Shown here one piece after another: positions 34,432 to 42,931 of a DNA stretch of 64,000 bases. The stretch lies in NCBI GenBank assembly GCA_049324695.1, contig JBMOMJ010000048.1:124001-188000 (forward strand). The letters run 5' to 3'. Both the position numbers and the translations under genes were made by a program. The stretch's first letter is position 1, and each line of letters opens with the position of its first letter. The notes under the pieces were generated by a model, which ran no database searches, had not been told where the DNA came from, and worked only from the letters and a program-made list of their open reading frames with translations. Source of the stretch: PMG-095 sp049324695 (GTDB taxonomy: Bacteria; Myxococcota_A; Polyangia; Polyangiales; Polyangiaceae).

Positions 34432-35997
34432 TCAGGTCTCGCCCAGGTGGTAACCCTTCTCGCCGTGATCGCTGAGGTCGAGACCGGTTTCCTCGTCCTC
34501 GAGTGGCGGGCGCAAGCCCATCACGGCCTTGATGGCGTAAGCGAGCACGACAGTCGCCACGACGCTGAGAACGATCGTGAGAGCCATCGCCTTGAGCTGC
34601 TCGAGCCAGAGCGTGCTGCCCACGATGCCCTTGAGGTTGAGGTCCAGGTTGGCGTTGACCGTCGGCGTCGCGAAGAAGCCGGTCACGAGTGCGCCCAGGG
34701 TCCCGCCCACGCCGTGCACGCCAAAGGTATCGAGCGCGTCGTCGTAGCCGAGCATCTGCTTCAACTTGGTGCAGGCGAAGAACGGAATCGCACCGGCGAG
34801 CACGCCGATGATGACAGCGCTCGTCGAGTTCACGAAGCCGGCCGCGGGCGTAATGACGACCAGACCGCCGACGATGCCGGAGCAGAAGCCGAGCACCGTG
34901 GGCTTGCCGCGCGTGATCCATTCGAGCCCGGGCCAGGTCGCACCCGCGATGGCAGCCGCGAGCGTGGTGGTCATGAACGCGTTGGCGGCGACGCCGTCAG
35001 CAGCCACCGCGCTGCCCGCGTTGAAGCCGTACCAACCAACCCACAGCATGCCCGTGCCGACCATGGTGAGCACCAGGCTATGCGGGGCGAAGTTGTCGTG
35101 GCCGAAGCCCTTACGCTTGCCGAGGATGAGCGCGAGCACAATCGCCGACCAACCGGAGCTCATGTGCACCACGGTGCCGCCCGCGAAGTCGATGGCCTTG
35201 ATAGAAGCCTTGGCGTTCCACACGCCGTTCATCATGCCGTCCACGCCCCACACCATGTGCGCGAGCGGGAAATAAACGATGAGCATCCAGCCGAGCAAAA
35301 ACAGCATCAAGGAGCTGTATTTCATGCGCTCCGCGATGGCGCCGACGATGAGGCCAGGCGTGATGATCGCGAACATGAGCTGGTACATCGAGAACACGTT
35401 CTGCGAGACCCAGGCGCCGTAGTCGGCATTCGGCGCCGCATCGACGCCAGCGAGGAACGCAAACTTCATGCTGCCGACGATCGGTCCGCCCGCGGAGAAC
35501 GCGAGGCTGTAACCAAACGCCCACCAGAGAATCGCAACCATGCCGGCCAAACCGAGACACTGCGCCATGACGCTCAACACGTTCTTTTGGCGCACGAGGC
35601 CGCCGTAGAACAGCGCGAGACCCGGCAGCGTCATGAACAACACCAGCGCTGCGCAAACCATCATCCAACCGTTGTGCCCGGGACCTGCGCCCGCGATTTT
35701 CGAGGTTGCAGGGTCCACGCGCGCGCCGTTGTTCACGTACGCTTCGAGATCCGCGAGACGCTTTTCGACGTCGCTGGGTACAGCGGCGGCAGCGGCAGCA
35801 GGTGCAGCGACGGGAGCAGGTGCAGCAGGTGCAGCAGCGGCTGGCGCCGGAACAGGAGCAGCGGGCTCAGCTGCAGCCGCGACGGAGGCCGCGGGCACGG
35901 CGGCGCTAGCGGAAGGCGCCATAGCGTCTTGCGCAAAGGCGGCCCCCGGGGCCAGCGCCAAACCAAACCCAACTATCGCTAACAACCGTTTGAACAT
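34432..35997 (-). CDS. amtB: Ammonium transporter (Amt family)
   Basis: 521 residues. A cleavable signal peptide (MFKRLLAIVGFGLALAPGAAFA) precedes an Ala/Pro-rich spacer and a short heptad segment (DVEKRLADLEAYVNNGAR), then eleven membrane helices of the Amt channel. Family signatures: ALFYGGLVRQKNVLSVMAQC, the pore-gate region AGGTVVHMSSGWSA with the first pore His, GVHGVGGTLGALVTG with the second, and DDALDTFG. The C-terminus (DLSDHGEKGYHLGET) is the GlnK-interacting tail type. It imports ammonium/ammonia at low nitrogen. No glnK gene is adjacent, unlike in many bacteria. AAGGAG six bases before ATG gives strong initiation. Confidence 0.96.
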   Translation of the reverse strand: MFKRLLAIVGFGLALAPGAAFAQDAMAPSASAAVPAASVAAAAEPAAPVPAPAAAAPAAPAPVAAPAAAAAAVPSDVEKRLADLEAYVNNGARVDPATSKIAGAGPGHNGWMMVCAALVLFMTLPGLALFYGGLVRQKNVLSVMAQCLGLAGMVAILWWAFGYSLAFSAGGPIVGSMKFAFLAGVDAAPNADYGAWVSQNVFSMYQLMFAIITPGLIVGAIAERMKYSSLMLFLLGWMLIVYFPLAHMVWGVDGMMNGVWNAKASIKAIDFAGGTVVHMSSGWSAIVLALILGKRKGFGHDNFAPHSLVLTMVGTGMLWVGWYGFNAGSAVAADGVAANAFMTTTLAAAIAGATWPGLEWITRGKPTVLGFCSGIVGGLVVITPAAGFVNSTSAVIIGVLAGAIPFFACTKLKQMLGYDDALDTFGVHGVGGTLGALVTGFFATPTVNANLDLNLKGIVGSTLWLEQLKAMALTIVLSVVATVVLAYAIKAVMGLRPPLEDEETGLDLSDHGEKGYHLGET

Positions 35998-36003
35998 CGC
36001 GGT

Positions 36004-36009
36004 CTCCTT
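36004..36009 (-). promoter_or_regulatory. Ribosome binding site AAGGAG of the ammonium transporter
   Basis: AAGGAG on the minus strand, 6 bases before the ATG at 35995-35997. It is one of the few near-consensus Shine-Dalgarno sites in the window. Confidence 0.8.
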
Positions 36010-36287
36010 AGGAATTCTGCTGCCACCGGATGGCGGACCTTCGATTCGCGGCCTCGAGCAGCGCGCCCTACGGTTACCGATGCCTATGTTTCTGATTTGC
36101 TTCGCACTTGTTTCGTGTCACACAGCCGAAAACTCCGGCGCATTTCAGGGAAATTCTCGGTGTTTCGCGCAACGCGTCGGATTTCGAGGCACGGCGGTCG
36201 AAACACTTTTCTTCCATCCGAGGGGTGAGAGCGCAGCTTCAGCGCTGGCGAGGCGCGAAAAGCGACGCTAGAACGCGCGCCTCCACC

Positions 36288-37259
36288 ATGACCGACCTCG
36301 ACCAAGCCATTCGCATTTGTGCGGATGCCCTCGCGGCGGGAGAGCTGGTGGCGTTTCCCACCGAGACCGTCTACGGCCTCGGCGCCGACGCGGAGAGCCC
36401 GACTGCGGTGCGGCGCATCTTCGAAGCGAAGGGCCGGCCGACGAGTCATCCGCTGATCGTGCACGTCGACTCGAAGCGCTGGCTTTCCGAGCTGGCAGTG
36501 GATGTGCCTCGCGTCGCGCATCAGCTCGCAGAGCGCTTCTGGCCCGGCCCGCTCACGTTGGTCGTGCGCCGCAGCGAGCGGATCCCCCTGGCCGTGACTG
36601 GAGGTCAGCCAACGGTTGCACTGCGAGTGCCGGCGCATCCGGTCGCTCTGCGTCTGCTGACCGCGTTCGGTCGCGGCGTTGCAGCCCCCTCCGCGAATCG
36701 CTTCGGACGACTCAGTCCAACGTCGGCCAAACACGTGATTGAAGATCTGGGCGATCGCGTCGCGCACGTGCTCGACGGCGGCGATTGTGAAGTGGGCGTC
36801 GAGTCGACCATCGTGGATGTGTCGCGCGAAGAGCCTCGCCTTTTGCGTCCGGGCGGCGTTGCACGCGAGGACCTCGAGCGCGAACTGCGCAAGCCGCTGG
36901 TGCACGAAGCGCTCGGCCCAGTGCGTGCGCCCGGACAACTAGCTTCACACTACGCTCCGCGTGCAGAGCTCATCCTATGCAGCGAGGCCGAGCTCGCTGA
37001 GCGCGTAGAGGGTCTGCACGCGCGCGGTGCGCGCCTCGGCGTGCTGATTCCGACGAACGTTGCGTCCCCTAACGTCGCGGCCGCGATTCGCTTACCGGCC
37101 GACGCCGCAAGCTTTGCTCATTCGTTGTACGCGAGCTTGCGAGAGCTCGACGCGGCCGGTAGCGACGTGATCGTGGTAGTGCCTCCGACTGGCGCCGGCC
37201 TCGGTTTGGCGGTGTTGGATCGCTTGACGCGCGCCGCCGCTCCGCGCCCCAGAGACTAA
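36288..37259 (+). CDS. L-threonylcarbamoyladenylate synthase (Sua5/TsaC type)
   Basis: Start ATG 36288 (MTDLDQAIRICADALAAGEL), the normal family opening; the frame is open to 36108 but adds unrelated sequence. 323 residues. The YrdC domain makes threonylcarbamoyl-AMP from Thr, bicarbonate and ATP for the t6A37 tRNA modification: VAFPTETVYGLGADA, KGRPTSHPLIVHV, RFWPGPLTLVV, APSANRFGRLSPTSA, VESTIVDVS, LRPGGV. The C-terminal ~110 residues after ASHYAPRAEL are the Sua5 domain, so this is the long Sua5 form rather than short TsaC. It is divergent from amtB with a 290-base gap, which shows no obvious sigma-54 site. Confidence 0.94.
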   Translation: MTDLDQAIRICADALAAGELVAFPTETVYGLGADAESPTAVRRIFEAKGRPTSHPLIVHVDSKRWLSELAVDVPRVAHQLAERFWPGPLTLVVRRSERIPLAVTGGQPTVALRVPAHPVALRLLTAFGRGVAAPSANRFGRLSPTSAKHVIEDLGDRVAHVLDGGDCEVGVESTIVDVSREEPRLLRPGGVAREDLERELRKPLVHEALGPVRAPGQLASHYAPRAELILCSEAELAERVEGLHARGARLGVLIPTNVASPNVAAAIRLPADAASFAHSLYASLRELDAAGSDVIVVVPPTGAGLGLAVLDRLTRAAAPRPRD

Positions 37260-37270
37260 CCTCGAACCTC

Positions 37271-38188
37271 TCAAGGCAACGGATTGTAGGGTACACCGTC
37301 TGCCGCGGGCTCGGTGTGCACCAACACATCGGTGACCCCGGGAATGTCGCGTTTGATGGCGTCGATGACCCAATGCGTGACCCGATGCGCGTTCACCACG
37401 TCGAGGTGGGGTGCAATTTGCACGTGCAAATCGACGTGGATCGCGCCGGGCGCGCCGCGCGTTCGGATCTTGTGCGCGCTGGCAACGCCGGCCACCCTCG
37501 TCGCAATTTGACGCACGAGCTCTGGATCGAGAGCGCGCGCATCGGCGAGGTGCCTGAGGTTGTTGCGCAGCACGTCGATGCCTGCCCAACCAATGAAGCC
37601 AGCAATGGCGATCGCCGCAGCCCCGTCGAGCCAGCCATAACCGAGCTCGACCAACGCTACCGTCAAAATCACGCCCAACGTGACCAACACGTCGGAGCGT
37701 GTGTGCGCCGCGTCGCTCAATAGGAAAGCGCTCGAATAACGTTCTCCCATGCGGCGCTCGTAGCTCGCGACCCACAAATTCACGGCGAGAGTCAGCACCA
37801 ACACCACGAACACACGCGAGTCGAAGCTAGGCGTGCCGGCGCCGTGCCACAGGCGCTCGATGGCGCCGCGCAGAACGTCATAAGCCATGAACAGCAGCGA
37901 AAGCCCCACGATCCCCGCTGCCATCAGCTCGAATTTTGCGTGGCCATAGGGGTGCCCTTCATCGGCTGGTCGACTCGCGAGGCGGATGCCCACGAGCCCA
38001 ACCACGTTGTTGGCGGAATCGGTGAGCGAATGAAATCCATCGGCGCGCACCGACAGCACATCGGCGAAGTAGCCGTAAGCGATTTTGCCCGACGCTACGA
38101 GCACATTGAGCGCCATGGTGACGAGCAACACACGCTGCACCGTCTGGTCGCGAAAGGGTTCGGTAGGATGAGAAGAGGACACGCGCAA
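37271..38188 (-). CDS. Cation diffusion facilitator (CDF) family transporter
   Basis: 305 residues from TTG 38186-38188; a GTG six bases in is possible. Six TM helices and cytoplasmic C-terminal domain. Metal-site motifs: DGFHSLTDSANNVV (helix II), HPYGHAKFELMAAG, and SDAAHTRSDVLVTLG (helix V, HxxxD). The C-terminal domain (HKIRTRGAPGAIHVDLHVQI, ITPGVTDVLVHTEPA region) carries His/Glu of the regulatory metal sites. It should export Zn2+, Fe2+ or another divalent cation in exchange for protons; the ion is not predictable. It starts 5 bases after the ATPase gene, so the two are an operon. Confidence 0.93.
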   Translation of the reverse strand: MRVSSSHPTEPFRDQTVQRVLLVTMALNVLVASGKIAYGYFADVLSVRADGFHSLTDSANNVVGLVGIRLASRPADEGHPYGHAKFELMAAGIVGLSLLFMAYDVLRGAIERLWHGAGTPSFDSRVFVVLVLTLAVNLWVASYERRMGERYSSAFLLSDAAHTRSDVLVTLGVILTVALVELGYGWLDGAAAIAIAGFIGWAGIDVLRNNLRHLADARALDPELVRQIATRVAGVASAHKIRTRGAPGAIHVDLHVQIAPHLDVVNAHRVTHWVIDAIKRDIPGVTDVLVHTEPAADGVPYNPLP

Positions 38189-38193
38189 ATCAA

Positions 38194-39246
38194 TCAGTGG
38201 ATGAGCGCCTCGTCCCCCGCAAACACGGAAATCGCTTCGCCCTCCGCCACGCGCCGCAACGCAACCACCTCACCCGCTTCAACGCTCGCCGCGAGCACCG
38301 GCGACGACGTGGTGACGATCCACTGCGTTCCGGGCAGCGCATCACGCAGCGCCGCGGCCAGCCGACCCAAAGCGTGGTTGTCTTGATAGAGCTCGACGTC
38401 GTCGATCGCAACCACGCCTTCAGAATCGCGCGGATCCTGATCTGGGTAGGCTGCCCACAGCGCGCGCACCGAAAGCGCCGCAAAGGCGGCCAAATGGCGC
38501 GCCCGAGTCGGCAACGCGTCGAAGCTGCGGCGCTGCCCGCTGCCCTCCGCGAACACTGGCTCGAGTGAATGCGGATCGATGCCGAGGTAACGAAAGCCAG
38601 CCAGCTCGACCAAGCGAGTGACCGCTGAACGCATGCCGTCGGCGAGCAAATCGTAGCGCCGCTCTTCGCGATCGCGCACACCTGCCAGCGCACTCGAAAT
38701 GCTCGCGTAGGCAAGCGCCTGTTTACACTCTCGCGCCAGATCGGCCCGCGATGCGTCGTCCAACGAGAGCGGCGAGCGCACGTCGTAGCGGGCCACACTT
38801 CGCGCCGGCGCGCTGATCACGATCGGCTGCCGTGAAAACCAGCGTGTTGCGGGGATCCCCAGGAACACGAAACCACCTTCTTGTGCGACGCGGTCGTAGT
38901 GAACTTGCTCGCGCCGGCGCAGCGCTTCTTGGTCCTCTTCCCCGAAGAAGCGGACGTTCGGGCTCGCCACCGTGAGCGGATGAGGGCGTGCGGGATCGTC
39001 TGCACCGAGCAGCCACTCGCAGCCAACGTGGGGCGGCGCGCCGGAAGCCGCGTCGGCGCGCCCTAGCTGGGCGATCGCGTGCCCCGGACGCGTACTGGCG
39101 AGCGCCTGGATCACGGTGCTCTTGCCGATCCCTCCCCCGCCGTAGATCACCGTCAAGCTGCGCGGCTTGCCGGTTTCGTCTGCGAACGGCAGTTCCACTC
39201 GCTCGAAGGGTCCCGAGCCTCGTATCAGCGCTCGAATCAGCCGCAT
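38194..39246 (-). CDS. AAA-type ATPase, RecF/OLD-like single-domain
   Basis: 350 residues. N-terminal MRLIRALIRGSGPFERVELP resembles the first strands of RecF/SMC/OLD-like ATPases; Walker A is GGGGIGKST near 37-45, Walker B VVAIDDVELY, and a sensor-like VTTSSPVLAA replaces the common THSP of this group. There is no long coiled coil and no Toprim domain, so it is not a full OLD nuclease. Role unknown. It is the first gene of a two-gene operon with the CDF transporter (5-base gap), an unusual pairing. The final residues FAGDEALIH are intact. Confidence 0.85.
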   Translation of the reverse strand: MRLIRALIRGSGPFERVELPFADETGKPRSLTVIYGGGGIGKSTVIQALASTRPGHAIAQLGRADAASGAPPHVGCEWLLGADDPARPHPLTVASPNVRFFGEEDQEALRRREQVHYDRVAQEGGFVFLGIPATRWFSRQPIVISAPARSVARYDVRSPLSLDDASRADLARECKQALAYASISSALAGVRDREERRYDLLADGMRSAVTRLVELAGFRYLGIDPHSLEPVFAEGSGQRRSFDALPTRARHLAAFAALSVRALWAAYPDQDPRDSEGVVAIDDVELYQDNHALGRLAAALRDALPGTQWIVTTSSPVLAASVEAGEVVALRRVAEGEAISVFAGDEALIH

Positions 39247-39334
39247 GCGGGCCTTCAGATTACCACAGCTCGCAGAGCGAAAAACCCGCTAGCCCTGCCC
39301 GGCAGAAACGGAGACAATCGCACAGCCGCCCCCG

Positions 39335-39781
39335 ATGGAAGTGCGAACCGAGATCGAGATTTCGGCGTCTCCCGCCGAGATCTGGAAAGTGTTGCTGGAC
39401 TTCCGGCATTACCCCGAGTGGAACCCTTTCATCGTGCACATCAACGGTGAGGCGAAAGTGGGCGCTGAACTCGGAATGACCCTGAGCCTGCCGGATAGTA
39501 ACCGGGAGCGCGAGCTCTCTGCGCGCCTGCTCAAGTGCGAGGAACAGCGCGAGTTGCGCTGGCTCGGGCACCTGTGGATGAAGGGCTTGTTCGACGGCGA
39601 GCATTTCTTCAAGCTCGAGCCGCGTCCGGACGGAACCACGCGCCTCGTGCAGGGCGAAGATTTCAACGGCATCCTGCTGCGCTTCATGCTGGCGCAAGTG
39701 ACCGAAGCAACACGTGGCTTCGTGTACATGAATCAGGCGCTCAAGCGCCGCATCGAGCAGGGCGCACGCAAGCTGCGCTGA
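39335..39781 (+). CDS. SRPBCC (START/Bet v1-like) family protein
   Basis: 148 residues. The fold is visible in the opening EVRTEIEISASPAEIWKVLLDFRHYPEWNPFI, a typical SRPBCC/polyketide cyclase start, then LRWLGHLWMKGLFDGEHFFKLEPR and TRLVQGEDFNGILL, and a C-terminal helix MNQALKRRIEQGARKLR. Members bind lipids or hydrophobic ligands in a deep cavity; some are cyclases. The ligand is unknown. It is divergent from the ATPase gene and its stop lies 6 bases from that of the convergent Pro-rich gene. Confidence 0.9.
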   Translation: MEVRTEIEISASPAEIWKVLLDFRHYPEWNPFIVHINGEAKVGAELGMTLSLPDSNRERELSARLLKCEEQRELRWLGHLWMKGLFDGEHFFKLEPRPDGTTRLVQGEDFNGILLRFMLAQVTEATRGFVYMNQALKRRIEQGARKLR

Positions 39782-39787
39782 GCCCGA

Positions 39788-41368
39788 TCAGCGCTTGCCG
39801 AAGGTGCGCGGCTCCGGGTGCTCGCGCGACGTCTTGATAGCGTTCTCGAGCTCGTCTCCAGAACGCAAGCAGGGATAACAATCCTGGCGCTTGTTGGGGC
39901 CACAGCCGTACTTGCGCTGCAGCCGTATCAAGAGGTGCAACGAACGGCGGTCAGCGTCTTTGATCGCGCGCGGCAAGATCTCGGCGTTTTTTTCACAACC
40001 TTCTGCCAGGCGCAGATCGAGCGCGACGGAAAGCGCGTTCGAAGCTTTCGGTCGCACGTCTTTGCTGAACAACAGCGCACGAGCAAGCTCGGTGACTTCG
40101 TTGCGCTCTGGCCTGCCGGTCCAGACTTCATAGAGCAAGTCGGCGGCCAGCGGGGCGGGCAACTTCGCAATCGCTTCCAAAACGACTTCGGCGGTGTCGG
40201 GGTTTTCCGACAAGCGCCTGAGCTCGGCCAGCGTTCGCGGCTCCTGCACTGCACCCGGGTCGCGATCGAGCGAGGCGGCGAGCGCCTGCGCGGAAGCCAG
40301 CTCGCGCGCGCTGCGTTTGGAAGCGATCGCGATTACGTCCTTGGAAACATAGCTACCAGGAGGCAAGTCGAAGCCGTCACTGGCGGCCGCGTTGTCCGCT
40401 GGGCTCGCGGTTGGGCGCACCGCAGCCTGCGCCACGCTTGCAGCGGGCGGCACTGCTTCGCTCGTCGCCGAAGCGGACGCACGCGGTCCGGTTTCCTCGC
40501 TCGCCTGTTGTGCGGGTGCGTGGCTTGCTGCAGCTGCCGCGAACGCTGCGGTCAGCGCTGCCACGATTACGATCGGCGCGAGCAAGCTCCAGAGCGGAAC
40601 CTCTCCACCCATGAAACGCACGCGCACAGCCATTGCCGCGCCGAATCCGGGTAATACGGGTCGCCCTGTGTCGTCGACCTCGTCGTCGTGGATGTGTGTA
40701 CCCGAGAAGGCCGCTACCGCGTCTGCGCCTTCGGGCGAAAGCATGGCGCGCGCACGCGCTTCGACAGCGCGATCGACGTGCGTGGACTCGATGTGCGGCT
40801 TCGATTCCGCAACGTAGCGAGCGAGATCGCGCGGCGAATTCACGGCAGGCACAGGGGGCGTTGCAGCCATCACCACCTGCGGTTCCGGAAAATGCGGAAC
40901 AGCGGGCGCGACGTGCTGGAGCGCGGGAGGTGGATTCGCGTTCGTAACCAGGGGGGCTGAAGCGGGCGGAACGACGGGCGGCGGCGCTGCAACAACGGGC
41001 GGCGGCGCTGCAACAACAGGCGGCGGCGCTGCAACAACAGGCGGCGGTAGCGGCGCGGGTGCTGCAGCACGCGATGACGGTGGTGGCGGGGGCAGCGATG
41101 ATGGCCGCGCTGCGGACGGGGGCGGCGCGGGTGGTGGTGGCGGAGTGGATGCAGAGCGCACGGGCGCAGGCGGCGGAACGGACGCGATGCGCGCAGGTGG
41201 TGGTGGGCGACGCGACGGCATGCGCCCGCCGCTCGGCGCAGGTAACGGCGGAAGCCCGGACGGCGCAGGCGGACGTGACGTTCCGGTTACGGCCGGCGGT
41301 GGTTCGCTCGACCAACCGCGGTCCACCAAGGATGCGCGCGGATGCTTGGGATCCTGGCGTTCAGCCAT
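39788..41368 (-). CDS. Pro-rich single-pass membrane protein with C-terminal Cys-containing domain
   Basis: 526 residues. The first ~270 are cytoplasmic by prediction and very rich in Pro, Ala and Ser, with polyproline runs and a tandem PPPVVAA repeat (40975-41049). A single hydrophobic helix follows (LWSLLAPIVIVAALTAAFAAAA). The C-terminal ~190 residues are ordered: PPGSYVSKDVIAIASKRSAR, AELRRLSENPDTAEVVLEAIAKLP, AADLLYEVWTGRPERNEVTEL, and a Cys pair region GCGPNKRQDCYPCLRSG near the end. This alpha-helical repeat-like domain is not one I can name. Polyproline tracts suggest a protein-protein interaction arm. Function unknown. Confidence 0.8.
   Translation of the reverse strand: MAERQDPKHPRASLVDRGWSSEPPPAVTGTSRPPAPSGLPPLPAPSGGRMPSRRPPPPARIASVPPPAPVRSASTPPPPPAPPPSAARPSSLPPPPPSSRAAAPAPLPPPVVAAPPPVVAAPPPVVAAPPPVVPPASAPLVTNANPPPALQHVAPAVPHFPEPQVVMAATPPVPAVNSPRDLARYVAESKPHIESTHVDRAVEARARAMLSPEGADAVAAFSGTHIHDDEVDDTGRPVLPGFGAAMAVRVRFMGGEVPLWSLLAPIVIVAALTAAFAAAAASHAPAQQASEETGPRASASATSEAVPPAASVAQAAVRPTASPADNAAASDGFDLPPGSYVSKDVIAIASKRSARELASAQALAASLDRDPGAVQEPRTLAELRRLSENPDTAEVVLEAIAKLPAPLAADLLYEVWTGRPERNEVTELARALLFSKDVRPKASNALSVALDLRLAEGCEKNAEILPRAIKDADRRSLHLLIRLQRKYGCGPNKRQDCYPCLRSGDELENAIKTSREHPEPRTFGKR
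40975..41049 (-). repeat. 21-base coding tandem repeat (VVAAPPP)
   Basis: About 3.5 copies of a 21-base unit encode repeating VVAAPPP in the Pro-rich cytoplasmic arm. Copies differ by a single base, suggesting recent expansion by slippage. Confidence 0.9.
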
Positions 41369-41416
41369 ATGCCTCGATTATCGCGCGAGGCAGAGCAGCT
41401 TGGGAAGCGGCCCTGC

Positions 41417-41950
41417 TCAACGCACGGCGGCGGTGCGTGGAACCTCGGGCGTGGTTTCTTCCACTTCGGGTCCGGTGAGCACCGCTTCCGCTTCGGGAGG
41501 CAGCCGTCGCAGCACGTGATCTCGCCCGACGCAGGCAAGCAGGGTGTGACCTTCGGCGAGCAGCTCCTCGTCGCCATTTCCGTCGAGCGGACGCCACAAT
41601 CGGTAGTCGAAGCGCACTTTGACCCGCATCAACTCCGTCAAGCGCGTCTCCAGCACCACCAGCTCGTCGAAGCGAACGCTCTTTCGGTAGCGCACATACG
41701 CCTCGACCACGGGAAGGTGAAAGCCCATCTCCGTCCAGGAGTGGTAGTTGAGCCCGCGCCGCCGCATGTATTCCACCCGCCCGACCTCGAAATAGCTGAT
41801 GTAGGTACCGTGGTGAACGATGCCCATCAGGTCGGTCTCGCCAAAGCGAACCCGAATCGGGTGACGAGAAACGCAGTGCGCGGGTAACAGGACTTTCACG
41901 AGCGCGCGAAAATAGCCGCGGGCGACACACTCCCGCAAGCCGAGTTTCAC
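41417..41950 (-). CDS. Acyl-CoA thioesterase, hotdog fold (4-hydroxybenzoyl-CoA thioesterase type)
   Basis: 177 residues from GTG 41948-41950; the conserved part begins near residue 29, so an in-frame GTG at 41897-41899 is a good alternative. Hotdog-fold motifs: RVRFGETDLMGIVHHGTYISYFEVGRVEYM, which holds the catalytic-type Asp and the His/Tyr region, RYRKSVRFDELVVLETRL, and RVKVRFDYRL. Known relatives (YbgC/4HBT) hydrolyse acyl-CoA thioesters; substrate unknown. The 20-residue C-terminal tail TGPEVEETTPEVPRTAAVR is extra to the fold. It lies 96 bases after the MBL-fold gene on the same strand. Confidence 0.9.
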   Translation of the reverse strand: MKLGLRECVARGYFRALVKVLLPAHCVSRHPIRVRFGETDLMGIVHHGTYISYFEVGRVEYMRRRGLNYHSWTEMGFHLPVVEAYVRYRKSVRFDELVVLETRLTELMRVKVRFDYRLWRPLDGNGDEELLAEGHTLLACVGRDHVLRRLPPEAEAVLTGPEVEETTPEVPRTAAVR

Positions 41951-42046
41951 CCAGACGCGAAGATCGCCCGGGATTCGAGCCGGAGTTGCGCGTCCGAATT
42001 GCCGGCCGGACGGACCAGCAGGCGAACTCGGCAGGCGAAGAGCTCG

Positions 42047-42928
42047 TCAGAGCTTTAGTTCCAGGCCTTCGCGAGCCCCAAAGAGCACCGGCGCCTGCGA
42101 CGAGCGCCCGGCCCGCTCGCGCCCGGCAATCACCTTCGCGTCCACGGCTTCGTCCGACTGCATCGGGTCGTGATGAAACAATGCGCACTGCCGCACATTG
42201 GCCTGAACAGCCAGGTCGACCACCGTATTGGCGCGGGCATGTCCCCAACCGACTTTGGTTGGGTACTCCGCATCCGTGTACTGCGCATCGGCGATCAGCA
42301 AATCGGCGCCGTCGACGAAGCGAAGCAGCTCAGCAGGGAGCGTGCGCTGCGCGCTCAGATCGAGCATCGATTCGTCGCGGTTCGTGAGCAAGAGGTCGAG
42401 TTCGCTGTCGGTCGCGTAGACCACTTTGCTGCCGTTCTTTTCGAACGAGTACGCGTACGAGCGTCCAGGATGATTTTGCTCGAGGCAACGAACGGTGACG
42501 CCATCGACTTCGATCGCACCGCTCTCGAAAAAGCCAGCGCTGATCTTGGCGCCGAGATCAGCGAATGTAACCGGGAAGTACTCGGAGCGCATTTGCCCGT
42601 GCAACAAGCGCTGCACACGCGTGTCCGCTTTGTCGACCTCGTAAACGTGCAGGTGATTCTTGGGCGCGTAGGCGGGTAGGAAAAAAGGGAAACCCTGAAT
42701 GTGGTCCCAGTGCATGTGGCTGAAGAACATGTGCGCCTCGACGCCCTCCGCCTTTCTTGCCAGGAGGGCCAAGCCGAGCTCGCGCAGGCCCGTACCGCCG
42801 TCACAAATGAAGAGCGTGTCATCGAAGCGGATCTCGACGCAGGAAGTATTGCCGCCATAACGTCGCGTAGCGTGCCCTGGAGTTGGGATCGAGCCGCGGG
42901 TGCCCCAGAAACGAACGAAGGCTGCCAC
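42047..42928 (-). CDS. MBL-fold metallohydrolase
   Basis: 293 residues from GTG 42926-42928. Metallo-beta-lactamase fold: FWGTRGSIPTPGHATRRYGGNTSC opening (shared with a group of phosphodiesterase-like MBL proteins), metal motif FSHMHWDHIQG (HxHxDH), NHPGRSYAYSF, ATDSE, LLIADAQYTDAEY and FHHDPMQSDE for the remaining metal ligands. Probably binds two metal ions and acts as a phosphodiesterase or similar; the substrate is not known. It begins 3 bases after the FHA gene's stop codon, so they are cotranscribed, suggesting its activity is tied to phosphothreonine signalling. Confidence 0.9.
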   Translation of the reverse strand: MAAFVRFWGTRGSIPTPGHATRRYGGNTSCVEIRFDDTLFICDGGTGLRELGLALLARKAEGVEAHMFFSHMHWDHIQGFPFFLPAYAPKNHLHVYEVDKADTRVQRLLHGQMRSEYFPVTFADLGAKISAGFFESGAIEVDGVTVRCLEQNHPGRSYAYSFEKNGSKVVYATDSELDLLLTNRDESMLDLSAQRTLPAELLRFVDGADLLIADAQYTDAEYPTKVGWGHARANTVVDLAVQANVRQCALFHHDPMQSDEAVDAKVIAGRERAGRSSQAPVLFGAREGLELKL

Positions 42929-42931
42929 GCC

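Noticed and set aside
35998..36287. Sigma-54 promoter for the ammonium transporter, expected in nitrogen-regulated genes.
   Set aside because: The best candidate (TGGCAGCAGAATTCC on the minus strand) lacks the GC at the -12 position, so no sigma-54 site is claimed.
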